From: Companilactobacillus bobalius
GTDB taxonomy: Bacteria > Bacillota > Bacilli > Lactobacillales > Lactobacillaceae
Direction of reading: 5' to 3'
DNA: 64,000 nt
NCBI RefSeq assembly: GCF_009764355.1
Contig: NZ_LNUA01000077.1
Coordinates: 124,001 to 188,000 of the forward strand
Shown here: piece after piece, positions 28,227-37,005 of the stretch
Position numbering within the stretch: the first letter of the stretch is position 1
Layout: every line of letters begins with the position of its first letter
Program-made: the position numbers and the translations under genes
The notes under the pieces: generated by a model
Told to the model about the DNA's origin: nothing
Database searches by the model: none
The model's input: the letters and a program-made list of their open reading frames with translations, nothing else

Positions 28227-29076
28227 ATTTTTCGGGTTGGATTAAAGAATTATCAGAATTACCAAACCATTTTTTATTTATCTTTTGAAGTTCACCAGTA
28301 TTAGCAAGATGTTGTAAGCCGTTATCGATTTTACGTTTGAGAGTTTTATCGCCTTTACGCATACCAACAGCAAAATCTTCACCGGTAAATCCGCCACGAG
28401 TTACTCGATAAGATGCAGGATCTTTTTCCTTACTGATGTAATAACCGGCATAAACACTATCGATCAGTAATCCTTGAATTCGTTTGTCGTCCAGATCCAT
28501 TAGAGCATTGTTAAAGGAATCGTAAAGGACGGGATTCTTGTGCTTGATATAATTTTTTAACTTAGTGGGATGCTCATCCAAAAGACTGGCACCAGAAGAG
28601 CTGGTTTGAACACCTAGAATTTTATTTTGCATATCTTTAAATGAAGTGATGTTCTCATTAGTTTTTGTAACTAGAACTTGTTGATTAGCCATGTATGGAC
28701 GTGAAAAAGCTAATTGTTTCTTTCTGGCAGGAGTGATGGTGTAACCATTCCAAATTAAATCGATAGTCTGATTACGAAGTTCCGTTTCTTTCATATTCCA
28801 GTCGATGGGTTGAAAATCGGCTTTGATGCCATATTGCTTGAAAACAGCTTTGGCTAAATCAATATCATACCCAACTAATTTTCCATTTTTCTCACGGAAT
28901 CCCATAGGAACAAAAGTATCGTCTAAACCAATGATGACACGGCCACGTTTTTTGATGTGATTCCAAGTATCGGTAGTGTTGGCTTCTTGGGCAACAGATT
29001 TTTGATTATCGCTACAACCACTTAATCCCAAGGCAAGTAAGAATAATGCCATGAATATTAATAATTTTTTCTTCAT
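28225..29076 (-). CDS. Amino-acid ABC transporter, substrate-binding lipoprotein
   Basis: A 283-residue SBP_bac_3 protein. Signal peptide MKKKLLIFMALFLLALG ends at lipobox LSGC. RGRVIIGLDDTFVPMGFR, GYDIDLAKAVFK, DLIWNGYTITPARK and LGVQTSSSGASLLDE are typical of polar amino-acid binders. It is the last gene of a permease-ATPase-SBP operon behind a T-box leader, so the ligand should be the amino acid sensed by that leader. Confidence 0.92.
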   Translation of the reverse strand: MKKKLLIFMALFLLALGLSGCSDNQKSVAQEANTTDTWNHIKKRGRVIIGLDDTFVPMGFREKNGKLVGYDIDLAKAVFKQYGIKADFQPIDWNMKETELRNQTIDLIWNGYTITPARKKQLAFSRPYMANQQVLVTKTNENITSFKDMQNKILGVQTSSSGASLLDEHPTKLKNYIKHKNPVLYDSFNNALMDLDDKRIQGLLIDSVYAGYYISKEKDPASYRVTRGGFTGEDFAVGMRKGDKTLKRKIDNGLQHLANTGELQKINKKWFGNSDNSLIQPEK

Positions 29077-29094
29077 ATTTTATTCCCCCAGAGA

Positions 29095-29733
29095 TTAATC
29101 ATTGATTGGTTTAACTTCTAGTAATTGATCAGCAATCTTTTTGGCAAAATCGGGATCATGGGTGATGACGATTTGTGTGATGCCAGTCTTTTTCAGATCC
29201 AAAATAACTTGGGCTACAGTATCACGTAAACTAGGATCAAGTGCTGAAGTTGGTTCGTCGTAACAAAGGATTTGTGGTTGCATTGCCAAAGCTCTAGCAA
29301 TAGCAACACGTTGTTTTTGACCACCTGATAATTCAAAAGGATATTGATTCTTCAAAGAAGTAAGACCTAATTGTTCCAAAAGCTTATCCACATTCTTTTG
29401 CACCATTGTTTTATCTTGTTTCAAAACTAATTTAGGTGCTAGAGATATGTTTTCCATAACTGATAAGTGAGGGAAAAGATTGAAGTCTTGGAAAACGACA
29501 CCAATAACTCGTTCTTTAACTGATTCATCGAAAGGATCAAATGGTTTGTCATTGAGCATGAAAGTTCCAGAATCAACTTTTTCCAAACCAGCAATACAAC
29601 GTAAAAGAGTTGTTTTACCGGCACCACTAGGACCAACGATGCTGAGAATTGAGTTGTCTTTAACTTCAAGGTTTAAATTATCTAAGATGGTTTTACCATC
29701 AAAACTTTTAGTAATATTTTCTAACTTCAACAT
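29095..29733 (-). CDS. Amino-acid ABC transporter ATPase
   Basis: A 212-residue ATPase with Walker A GPSGAGKTTLL, Q-loop VFQDFNLFPHLS, signature LSGGQKQRVAIARAL, Walker B ILCYDEPTSALDP and the switch His in VITHD. It lies between the permease and binding protein genes and powers uptake. Confidence 0.95.
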   Translation of the reverse strand: MLKLENITKSFDGKTILDNLNLEVKDNSILSIVGPSGAGKTTLLRCIAGLEKVDSGTFMLNDKPFDPFDESVKERVIGVVFQDFNLFPHLSVMENISLAPKLVLKQDKTMVQKNVDKLLEQLGLTSLKNQYPFELSGGQKQRVAIARALAMQPQILCYDEPTSALDPSLRDTVAQVILDLKKTGITQIVITHDPDFAKKIADQLLEVKPIND

Positions 29734-29743
29734 AATTTTTCTC

Positions 29744-30397
29744 CTAACGGTAATAACTGAAATGTTTTTCTAAAACTTTTAACAACCAAGTGCAGATCAA
29801 GGTCAATAGTAAGTAAATGATACCAACCAAGACTAATGGTAGAAGTGTTACGTCTCTTGAACTAGCAATGTTTCCGGCACGAAGTAGATCGCCTAAACCG
29901 ATGACGTAAACTAAGGATGAATCCTTAACTAAATTGATAACCTCGTTACCAATTGATGGCAGTACAATTTTAACTACTTGTGGGATAATAATTTTTCTCA
30001 ATGTTTGCCAATAATTGAGGCCTAAAACTTTAGCACCTTCAAACTGACCTTTGCTGACAGTACTGAAACCACCACGGAAAATTTCAGCAAAATAAGCTGT
30101 GTAATTGAGAATGAAGGCAAACAGTGCGGCATCATATCTTTCAAAAACGATATGAGCAAATGGCATATTAGGCAAGCCATAGAAAACAAAAATTAGTTGT
30201 AGTAGCAAAGGTGTTCCACGCATAACCCAGATGTAGAAGGAAACTAACCAACTTAGTGGTTTGAATTTTGAACTACGACCCAGAGAAACTAAAACTCCTA
30301 GTGGTAGTGAACAAATCAATGTCCAAAAGAAAACTTTTAAAGTCATGGCTGTACCGCTCAAAAGCGATGGTAAAATTTCAAAAATATAATTCATCAT
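29744..30397 (-). CDS. Amino-acid ABC transporter permease (HisM/GlnP type)
   Basis: A 217-residue permease with about five helices. YIWVMRGTPLLLQLIFVFYG is the family entry signature, split here as YIWVMRGTPLL and LQLIFVFYG. The EAA loop reads EGAKVLGLNYWQTLRKIIIPQ, in part EGAKVLGLNYW. It is the first gene of the operon, about 30 bases after the second leader terminator. Confidence 0.93.
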   Translation of the reverse strand: MMNYIFEILPSLLSGTAMTLKVFFWTLICSLPLGVLVSLGRSSKFKPLSWLVSFYIWVMRGTPLLLQLIFVFYGLPNMPFAHIVFERYDAALFAFILNYTAYFAEIFRGGFSTVSKGQFEGAKVLGLNYWQTLRKIIIPQVVKIVLPSIGNEVINLVKDSSLVYVIGLGDLLRAGNIASSRDVTLLPLVLVGIIYLLLTLICTWLLKVLEKHFSYYR

Positions 30398-30426
30398 AAT
30401 CTTTTTCCCCTTTAACTAAAGACATA

Positions 30427-30812
30427 AAAAAACGTCCTTCAGCAAATTTGCTAAAGGACGTTTTTAACGTGGTTCCACCTTAATTTGTTAATACCTCACG
30501 ATATTAACCTCAAGAAGTTATTGTCACTAAATAAGGGTTATCCCAAATAAAAAAACCTCTTGATCCAAAAGGACCAAGAGGGCGAATATTCGCGGTACCA
30601 CCTCTGATTTCTAATATCTCACGATATTAGACTCATGAAGTTACAATAACTTCAGCTGTAACGGTGCTACCGAAATGACTTACTTGTTTCAGTCATTCAA
30701 CTTACAGATGTGTTTCACTGAGGATTAGGTTAACTTCGCACCAATGTTAACTCTCTGGACTAATTAGCTCAGTTACTCTTCTGTCGTCGTTTTTAGATTT
30801 GTTTTAAAATGT
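30427..30812 (-). ncRNA. T-box leader with two antiterminator/terminator modules
   Basis: On the minus strand the leader has an AGAGAG/GGTGCGAAG stem I (about 30735-30770), the T-box AGAGGTGGTACCGCG (30591-30605) and a terminator (30550-30581). After ~70 nt a second T-box, AAGGTGGAACCACG (about 30466-30481), has its own terminator (30427-30465). The ~60 nt before each T-box are similar (TAATATCGTGAGRTATTA), so the downstream module looks duplicated, but it lacks its own stem I. The specifier region reads GTGAAACACATC. By analogy to the trpS leader here (GAAA-TGG) it may be CAC (His); AAC (Asn) or ACA (Thr) are alternatives. It controls the amino-acid ABC operon. Confidence 0.88.
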
Positions 30813-30819
30813 TGCAATA

Positions 30820-30848
30820 ATCGTACGACGTAGAAAAAAGATTGTCAA
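30820..30848 (-). promoter_or_regulatory. Promoter of the T-box/ABC operon
   Basis: On the minus strand TTGACA (30843-30848) and TACGAT (30820-30825) are separated by 17 bp, directly before the T-box leader. Confidence 0.75.
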
Positions 30849-30866
30849 GTTTTTTAAGTTAAATAT

Positions 30867-31210
30867 GCCATCCTCCACAACAATTGGGAATGCATTGGAA
30901 CACCATGGGCACGACTTGAAGCTAATAATTTTGTCCGTAGACAAAATTATGGATCTCCAAGATCGGCCTTATTGTAAATGGCAAAGCCATTAACAATAAT
31001 ATCATGGTTGAATGCATTCCTAATTGTTGTTCTGGATTAGTTGGAGTTTCTATTTCAATTCAGTCTACTAAATGTTTAAAGTAAAAATAACAGTATCTAT
31101 TCGAAAAAATTCAAATTTATTTCCTATGGATTGATTGAATTCTTAATAGATATTCTTTCTGATTTCTAAACTAATTGGAATAAAGAATAAAATTTTCTGT
31201 GGAAGACGGC
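30867..31210. repeat. Dispersed hairpin repeat, copy A (full-length ~344 bp)
   Basis: The unit is bounded by GCCATCCTCC (30867-30876) and GGAAGACGGC (31201-31210), imperfect terminal inverted repeats. The left half is a large hairpin closed by ACAACAATTGGGAATGCATT (30877-30896) and AATGCATTCCTAATTGTTGT (31011-31030). Two internal hairpins lie within it (ATAATTTTGTC/GACAAAATTAT; AATGGC/GCCATT). The conserved GGGCACGACTTGAAGCTAAT is shared with copies at 51.0, 51.5 and 62.2 kb. No ORF or transposase inside. Confidence 0.85.
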
Positions 31211-31323
31211 ATGTTATATCATCCAAAATGAAGGGGTAAATTGACTTATACTATTTTTTATAATAATATTATTGATTGAACGATATTATACGGCATATAG
31301 TATGATAGAAATGAGGAGATAAT

Positions 31324-31638
31324 ATGGCAATTCAAGTTTCAACTGAGATACTTGAGGGTTCTGTTTTAGCTCTGCTTACAAGTGAAGATTATTATGGGTA
31401 CGCGATTACTAGGAAAGTCCAAACGGTATTTCCTATTTCTGAATCAACCATGTATCCGATTTTGCGTCGGTTAAAAAAAGAAGGTTGGCTGAGTACTTAT
31501 GACGAGGCTTATGAAGGTAGGAATCGTCGTTATTATAAAATTACTGATTTAGGTAGAGATCAACTGGATAGAATCAGAAATAATTGGCAGGAATTAAAAA
31601 CGGCAACTGATACTATCTTGGAGGGGAATAATGAATAA
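31324..31638 (+). CDS. PadR-family transcriptional regulator
   Basis: A 104-residue winged-helix regulator (LALLTSEDYYGYAITRKVQ, STMYPILRRLKKEGWL, GRNRRYYKITDLGRDQL). GAGGAGA precedes the ATG. It overlaps the next gene by eight bases. With DUF1700 and DUF4097 partners it forms a common envelope-stress type operon of Firmicutes. Confidence 0.93.
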   Translation: MAIQVSTEILEGSVLALLTSEDYYGYAITRKVQTVFPISESTMYPILRRLKKEGWLSTYDEAYEGRNRRYYKITDLGRDQLDRIRNNWQELKTATDTILEGNNE

Positions 31639-32293
31639 TAGAGCAATGGATTCTTATATTGATGAGTTTAAAATATATCTGCATCAATTAAGTGAGACTG
31701 AACAACAAGATGTGATTGAATTTTATCGAGAATATATAATTGATGCTAAATTGAGTACATCTGATGCAATTATTAATGAATTGGGAACGCCTAAAAATTT
31801 GGCTCGTAAGGTTTTAGCGGACTACTCAATTAAAATGTCAGAACAGAATTATCAAAATATTGATAATGGACATATTTCAAATAATGATCGTTTTAAAAAG
31901 AATTTAACGATGATTGGTTTAGTTTTGTTAGCATTGATGGCATCACCAATTGCTTTGCCAATTGCGTTCGTAGTGATATTAATGCTGGCTTTGATAATTG
32001 GATTAGCGATATTGTTTGTTTTGATATTCTTGTTTATGGTCGCTGTTTCAGTAGTTAGTGGTATTGGAGCAATTTTTATTGGTCTATCGGTTATTTTTCA
32101 GTCATTTCCCACAGCCATTTTCTACATTGGTGGGGGACTAGCAGTTTTAGGAATCGATTTCTTCTTGATTCCTATTACGATTGCTTTGTTGAAGTGGTTC
32201 TTTAGTGTAGTTGTCATTTTCTTCCGTTGGTTGGGTAAGAAGTTACTTCACGGTAGAAAGACTCCAATGAAGGGGGAAAAAGAAAATGCGTAA
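31631..32293 (+). CDS. DUF1700/HAAS-domain membrane protein
   Basis: A 220-residue protein with a soluble HAAS-type N-terminus (residues ~1-75, YLHQLSETEQQDVIEFYREY) and four or so hydrophobic helices. It is the typical second gene after PadR, overlapping it by eight bases, and may sense the membrane state for the regulator. Function not established. Confidence 0.85.
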   Translation: MNNRAMDSYIDEFKIYLHQLSETEQQDVIEFYREYIIDAKLSTSDAIINELGTPKNLARKVLADYSIKMSEQNYQNIDNGHISNNDRFKKNLTMIGLVLLALMASPIALPIAFVVILMLALIIGLAILFVLIFLFMVAVSVVSGIGAIFIGLSVIFQSFPTAIFYIGGGLAVLGIDFFLIPITIALLKWFFSVVVIFFRWLGKKLLHGRKTPMKGEKENA

Positions 32294-33218
32294 GTATTTT
32301 GTGACGGGGTTTTATTTATTAATAGTTGGTGGTTTATTATTACTCGGCGGTTTTATTATGGGTGGAAACAAAACAGTTGTCTGGAATCACGGATTTAAAG
32401 TTGTTCAAAAAATTGATGAAACTTACCCTCTAGATAATTTTAAAAACGTTTATGTAGAAGGTAAAAATACTAATGTCACTTTCCGTTTAGGTGACCGTTA
32501 TAAGATTCGTATCGATGGTGAAAAGGGCTCAGAGCCTAGTTACAAGATTAAAAATAATACTTTAACGGTTACGGGCCAGGATAGAAAGAATCATGTCGGT
32601 GTTGATTTGCTGGATGACAATAATGTAACGATAACTATTCCTATGAATAAGTCATTGGACAACGTAAATGTCCGTCTTGCTGAAGGAAATATTAAAATAA
32701 ATGATGTAACGATAGATAATTTTATCAAGTCAGCTAAAGACTTAGATTATGATTCTAATGTTTACATGAATGATGCTACAATCAATAATATTGAGAAGAT
32801 GAATTTGTATGATGCCAAATTAACAATGAAGAATAGTAAAATTTCTAATGCTAATTTAGTTGCTAGTGCATATTCAGAAATTATGGTTACTGGTTCAACT
32901 ATTTTAAAATCTAGTTTTAATTTGGATGAGTCTAAAATGAGTATCAAACAATCTAATTTGGATACGTTGAAGTCTTTGAATAACCACAGTAAAATTTCTA
33001 TTTCTAAAACAACTTTGATGAACCATAATGATTTTAGAATGTTTGGTGCCGGTCACTTCGTTGGTTCAGGAATTAGTGTTGAGGGAATGAATCTAACGAG
33101 TGAGCATGGTTATGTTCGATACTTCGATAAAAAATATGGCAACACCTATCAGAACAAGGTTGATGCCAATAATTTATTAATGGTCAAGACTACCAAGGCG
33201 CCAATCACGATAAAGTAA
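32286..33218 (+). CDS. DUF4097-family beta-helix protein
   Basis: A 310-residue protein with one N-terminal membrane anchor (YFVTGFYLLIVGGLLLLGGF) and an extracellular right-handed beta-helix-like repeat region (NVTFRLGDRYKI, NVNVRLAEGNIKI, SKISISKTTL). DUF4097 is the usual third member of the PadR/DUF1700 operon. It overlaps the previous gene by eight bases. Confidence 0.85.
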   Translation: MRKYFVTGFYLLIVGGLLLLGGFIMGGNKTVVWNHGFKVVQKIDETYPLDNFKNVYVEGKNTNVTFRLGDRYKIRIDGEKGSEPSYKIKNNTLTVTGQDRKNHVGVDLLDDNNVTITIPMNKSLDNVNVRLAEGNIKINDVTIDNFIKSAKDLDYDSNVYMNDATINNIEKMNLYDAKLTMKNSKISNANLVASAYSEIMVTGSTILKSSFNLDESKMSIKQSNLDTLKSLNNHSKISISKTTLMNHNDFRMFGAGHFVGSGISVEGMNLTSEHGYVRYFDKKYGNTYQNKVDANNLLMVKTTKAPITIK

Positions 33219-33275
33219 ATTAGTCTAGTTAATCCATCTTTGTTATAATGGCGTTATCTAATGTGAGGGATTTTA

Positions 33276-34076
33276 ATGAATAACGCTAATTACAATCGAA
33301 TATCTGCTTTTGAGGTCAGACGTGAAGCACATCGTGCTTTTAGAAAGGATATTAAGGGGAATGTTGCACTTAATATCGTTCCGATTCTGTTGAGATTTCT
33401 AGCAGTGTATTTTGGAATGAAAATTTATACAACTTGGATGGCTAATATAAATGTTAATTTAGCTGATCCAGAACAGGCTAGCCGTCGTCTGTCAGAGATT
33501 TCAATGAGTATGGCAAATGATCCAGGTTCAGCATCACAATATATGTTGAATTTAACACCACAAAGTAATGTTGCAGTATATGCTTTCTTTTTCTTCTTTA
33601 TGATGGTTTGTGCCGGTGTTTCATATGCTTTGATTGATAAGTTGAGAAACCCTGATTATCAAATCAATGCTATTAAGGATAGTTTACAAGCATTTAGTGG
33701 TAGATATTTCTTTCCACTACTTTTCATAACGGCGTTATTAGGACTATTTTTGGAAGCTGGCTTCATGCTTTATGTACTTCCCGGAATTTGGTTCTTGGTG
33801 ATCTTTTCTCAGTCATTCTTGGTTTTCAAAGATGATCAAGCTGACCAAGGAAAATGGTCGTTACGCATGGCATTTTCGAGTTTTAGTCGTAGTACTATCG
33901 TGATGCGTGGTTATAAGTGGACTTACTTTTCAATCATTTTTGAATTTTTCTTCTGGGAAATTCTTAATGCGATGACACATGAATTATTATCTGTTTGGTT
34001 ACAACCATACGAACAATTAGTTATGGCTGTCTTCTATAAGAAAATCGTTGAAAATAATCAACAAACACAAAAATAG
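33276..34076 (+). CDS. DUF975-family membrane protein
   Basis: A 266-residue integral membrane protein. The N-terminus (SAFEVRREAHRAFRKDIKGN) and multiple helices match the DUF975 family, whose role is unknown. It follows the PadR operon by 57 bases with its own GTGAGGG SD and a possible promoter (TTGTTATAATGG). Confidence 0.8.
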   Translation: MNNANYNRISAFEVRREAHRAFRKDIKGNVALNIVPILLRFLAVYFGMKIYTTWMANINVNLADPEQASRRLSEISMSMANDPGSASQYMLNLTPQSNVAVYAFFFFFMMVCAGVSYALIDKLRNPDYQINAIKDSLQAFSGRYFFPLLFITALLGLFLEAGFMLYVLPGIWFLVIFSQSFLVFKDDQADQGKWSLRMAFSSFSRSTIVMRGYKWTYFSIIFEFFFWEILNAMTHELLSVWLQPYEQLVMAVFYKKIVENNQQTQK

Positions 34077-34080
34077 TAGA

Positions 34081-34116
34081 AAAAAGAGAGAATCGGTTAT
34101 CCGATTCTCTTTTTTA
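34081..34116. terminator. Bidirectional terminator
   Basis: AAAAAGAGAGAATCGG and CCGATTCTCTTTTTT form a perfect 15-bp stem with a TTAT loop. Confidence 0.93.
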
Positions 34117-34677
34117 CTGCTCAATTTTTTTGATTACTTTGGCTGGAAGACCACCGACCAATACGTTATCAGGAATATCTTTTGTAACGACTGCTCCTGC
34201 GGCGACTACTACGCCATTGCCAATTGTAACTCCGGGACAGATTGTACAATGTCCGCCAATCCAAACATCGTTACCGATATTGACAGTTTTACCGATTCCT
34301 AATCTTTGTTGGCGTCCCTTTGCAGTTAAAGGATGATTGACAGTATAGATGTCAGTATCAGGACCAATCCAGACGTTATCTCCCATGTTGACTGGTGCAA
34401 TGTCTAAGATGGTTAAATTATAGTTAGATAAGAAGTTGTCACCAACGTGAATATTTTTACCATAATCAACCGTTAGACGACTATGTACTGTTAAATTTTT
34501 ACCTGCAGAACCAAAGATTTCACGAGCTTTAGCAGTTTGTTTTTCTGGTTCGTTTTCGGGGATGGCGTTAAATTCTTGGCACAAAGCTGCCGAACTTGTT
34601 TTTCGACCAGCAATTTCGGGATCAGTAAGGCGATACCATTCGCCGTCTAATAACTTTTGCATTTCTGTTTTCTCCAT
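34114..34677 (-). CDS. maa: Maltose/galactoside O-acetyltransferase (hexapeptide repeat)
   Basis: A 187-residue left-handed beta-helix acetyltransferase. The N-terminal Mac domain reads [17 protein letters not shown]. Hexapeptide repeats follow ([20 protein letters not shown], in part [27 protein letters not shown]). The catalytic His is in YTVNHPL. It transfers acetyl from acetyl-CoA to sugars. Divergent from a MerR regulator that may control it. Confidence 0.9.
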   Translation of the reverse strand: MEKTEMQKLLDGEWYRLTDPEIAGRKTSSAALCQEFNAIPENEPEKQTAKAREIFGSAGKNLTVHSRLTVDYGKNIHVGDNFLSNYNLTILDIAPVNMGDNVWIGPDTDIYTVNHPLTAKGRQQRLGIGKTVNIGNDVWIGGHCTICPGVTIGNGVVVAAGAVVTKDIPDNVLVGGLPAKVIKKIEQ

Positions 34678-34768
34678 TTTTTAAGTTCCTTTCAGTAATG
34701 GTTAAATTCATATTCTCATCTGCTATACTACTAGTTAAACTATGGTTCAAGTCAAGGGGGAATTGAAA

Positions 34769-35281
34769 GTGAGATATTCAATTGGAGACGTGGCGGAAGA
34801 AATGAATTTGCCAGCTTCAACTTTACGTTTTTATGATCGTAAGGGACTATTACCATTTGTTGATCGTGATAGTGCAGGTAGAAGAAGTTTTAAGGATAAT
34901 GATCTGAACTTTTTGCAAGTGATTGAATGCATGAAAAAATGTGGAATGACGATTACTGAAATACATCACTTCATTGATTTATGTATGCAGGGTGACGTTA
35001 CGTTGATGGATCGTTATGAGTTATTGGAGAAAGAAGCGACGACAGTAGAAGAACAGATTCAAACCCTCCAGGATCAATTAGATTTTCTTCATTATAAGAT
35101 GTGGTATTTTAAGACATCTGTTGAAGCTAAAACTGAAGATATTCATATGGTACCTTCTGGTGATGGAAGACGAGTAGATCCTGATATTCATGAACAGTAT
35201 CGTCAAGCTCTGAAAAAGTGTCATGACTTGAGTGAATTGATTGAGCTTGAACGTGATGAACAAAATCAGGCAAAAGGATAA
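34769..35281 (+). CDS. MerR-family transcriptional regulator
   Basis: A 170-residue regulator. A GTG start at 34769 is preferred: AAGGGGG lies about eight bases upstream, and the domain begins right there (RYSIGDVAEEMNLPASTLRFYDRKGLLPF, in part SIGDVAEEMNLPASTL). An ATG nine codons upstream has no SD. A dimerisation coiled coil spans ~85-115. It has no metal-binding Cys pattern, so it is probably a small-molecule or stress sensor. Confidence 0.88.
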   Translation: MRYSIGDVAEEMNLPASTLRFYDRKGLLPFVDRDSAGRRSFKDNDLNFLQVIECMKKCGMTITEIHHFIDLCMQGDVTLMDRYELLEKEATTVEEQIQTLQDQLDFLHYKMWYFKTSVEAKTEDIHMVPSGDGRRVDPDIHEQYRQALKKCHDLSELIELERDEQNQAKG

Positions 35282-35296
35282 TTAAAGATTCAACGC

Positions 35297-35338
35297 AAAA
35301 AGGACGAGAAGCCAAATTTGGTTTTCTCGTCCTTTTTT
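35297..35338. terminator. Bidirectional terminator
   Basis: AAAAAGGACGAGAA and TTCTCGTCCTTTTTT, with an inner CCAAATTTGG palindrome, between converging MerR and MntR-like genes. Confidence 0.92.
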
Positions 35339-35349
35339 ATACGAAATTA

Positions 35350-36000
35350 TTAACGTAATTCCACGAAAATGTAATCAATGGCTTTAGCACCGATAGTCAA
35401 TTTTGATCCGTCATCTTTTTCAACAACAAGGGAATTATCAAATTTTTCATGTTTAAGAACGGTAATTGTATCATCAATTTCGAGATTCAAGCTACCGAAG
35501 TATTGTAAGAAGTCGTAATTATCAGAAACTCTGACAATTTGAACTTTAGTATTATCTGGAATCATGCTCAACAATTTGTCATCGGCATCTGTTTCACCTT
35601 GACCATTACCAGGAATAATCCCACCATGTGGACAACGTTGAGGATGACCCAAGAAGTCATTCAAGTGTTCGATTAAATCGTCATCTGAAGAATGTTCCAA
35701 AGCATCAGCGTTATGGTGAACGTTATCAACAGGGTATTTCAAGCATTTGTTCAAAAATACTTCCCAAAGACGATGAGTCTTAACTAGTTTTTCAGAAACT
35801 TTATTCCCCTTAGGAGTAAGTACAATCTTATTGTAAGGTGAATGAGTTAAGTAGCCTTCGCCTGATAGAGCATTCAACATTTCTGTAACAGATGGAGCGG
35901 AAACATTCATGATTTCAGAAATACGCTTATTAGTGATTTTCGTGAAATCATAGTTTAGTTCATAGATAGTTTTTAAATAGTTTTCTTTGTTAGGTGACAA
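35350..36000 (-). CDS. DtxR/MntR-family metal-dependent regulator
   Basis: A 216-residue repressor: HTH (NKRISEIMNVSAPSVTEML), metal-binding and dimerisation domain with HHNADALEHSSDDDL and HPQRCPHGG, and a C-terminal FeoA/SH3-like domain (~150-216). Domain order and the Cys/His/Glu ligand block fit Mn2+-sensing regulators of lactobacilli. Single gene. Confidence 0.9.
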   Translation of the reverse strand: MSPNKENYLKTIYELNYDFTKITNKRISEIMNVSAPSVTEMLNALSGEGYLTHSPYNKIVLTPKGNKVSEKLVKTHRLWEVFLNKCLKYPVDNVHHNADALEHSSDDDLIEHLNDFLGHPQRCPHGGIIPGNGQGETDADDKLLSMIPDNTKVQIVRVSDNYDFLQYFGSLNLEIDDTITVLKHEKFDNSLVVEKDDGSKLTIGAKAIDYIFVELR

Positions 36001-36121
36001 TTTTTCAACCTTTCGTTTAGCCTAAAAATTTTATTAGCCATTCTATTATAGCGCATATCACTCAACTTTGATAACTCTTAATGTTAAAATAATTGTTGGT
36101 ATTTGGAAGGGAGGTACAAAT

Positions 36122-36643
36122 ATGAGTCAACCAAAGAAACGTTTTGATTGGTTTGGTTTTATTATTGGTTTAATTTCGTTGTACGCCGGATATTTAGTAA
36201 CATGGTATCCATTAAGAAGTTTGTCGACTATTGCCGTATTATTTGGATTCTTCGCAATTTTACGAGGAGTTTATCAATTATGGTTCGGTTCTCAAATGAC
36301 TAAATTCTTAGGTGTCAGAAGCGGATGGACCATTTTTGGAGCAGTTGTTGATATTATTATCGGTATTATTTTTGTTGCCCACGTGCAAGTTGGAGTTGTA
36401 GCAATTGTTTACATGTTCGCTATTTGGTTCTTACTAGATGCCGTTTTACAAATATTGACATCTCGTTTCTATCATTTCTTCGGCAAAAAGTACTACATCT
36501 TCATCGTGATTTTGGCTTGCTTGAATCTATTGTTTGCGATCATCCTATTATTTAACCCAGTACTAGCAGGCGGATTCATCGTCTTCATGTTGGCATTCTT
36601 CTTTTTTGCCACAGGTATCGCTGAAATTATTGAAGCATTTTAA
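36122..36643 (+). CDS. DUF308 (HdeD-like) membrane protein
   Basis: A 173-residue protein with six hydrophobic helices and the DUF308 pattern (GLISLYAGYLVTWYP, LFGFFAILRGVYQL, FFATGIAEIIEAF). The start at 36122 is fixed by GGGAGG; 18 codons more are open upstream. HdeD proteins are linked to acid stress in enterobacteria, but the role here is unknown. Confidence 0.85.
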   Translation: MSQPKKRFDWFGFIIGLISLYAGYLVTWYPLRSLSTIAVLFGFFAILRGVYQLWFGSQMTKFLGVRSGWTIFGAVVDIIIGIIFVAHVQVGVVAIVYMFAIWFLLDAVLQILTSRFYHFFGKKYYIFIVILACLNLLFAIILLFNPVLAGGFIVFMLAFFFFATGIAEIIEAF

Positions 36644-36695
36644 TTAAAAGCATTTTCTACATGATATAAATTTGATAAAATGTAGAAGATGTATT

Positions 36696-36769
36696 GCCGT
36701 CTTAGCTCAGATAGGTAGAGCATCACCATGGTAAGGTGGGGGTCGTCGGTTCAAATCCGATAGACGGCT
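36696..36769 (+). tRNA. tRNA-Thr (anticodon GGT)
   Basis: A 74-nt cloverleaf: acceptor GCCGTCT/AGACGGC, D-arm GCTC/GAGC, anticodon stem TCACC/GGTGG with loop ATGGTAA (anticodon GGT) and T-arm GTCGG-TTCAAAT-CCGAT. Discriminator T; the CCA tail is not encoded. Reads ACC/ACU codons. Confidence 0.95.
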
Positions 36770-36778
36770 TGAAATTTG

Positions 36779-36820
36779 AAAATATCTAAGTGCTGGTATG
36801 ACAGCGTTTAGGTATTTTTT
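36779..36820 (+). terminator. Terminator of tRNA-Thr
   Basis: AAATATCTAA..GCTG and CAGC..TTAGGTATTT pair with a wobble and end in TTTTTT. The remaining ~180 bases before the next gene show nothing else clear. Confidence 0.8.
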
Positions 36821-37005
36821 GTTTGCCCAAGCTTTGCTGCCATCACAAATAGTCGTGGTGGGAAAAAGAATTTCAAAATGACATTTTTAATTTGTTTTTA
36901 CTGTTATTATGAATTCAGATAGAAGTATAGAAGCAATGTATATTATTTTGATAAATGGTATTATTATGGAATGAATTTAGAGGAACCTTTATAGGGGGAC
37001 ATAAA

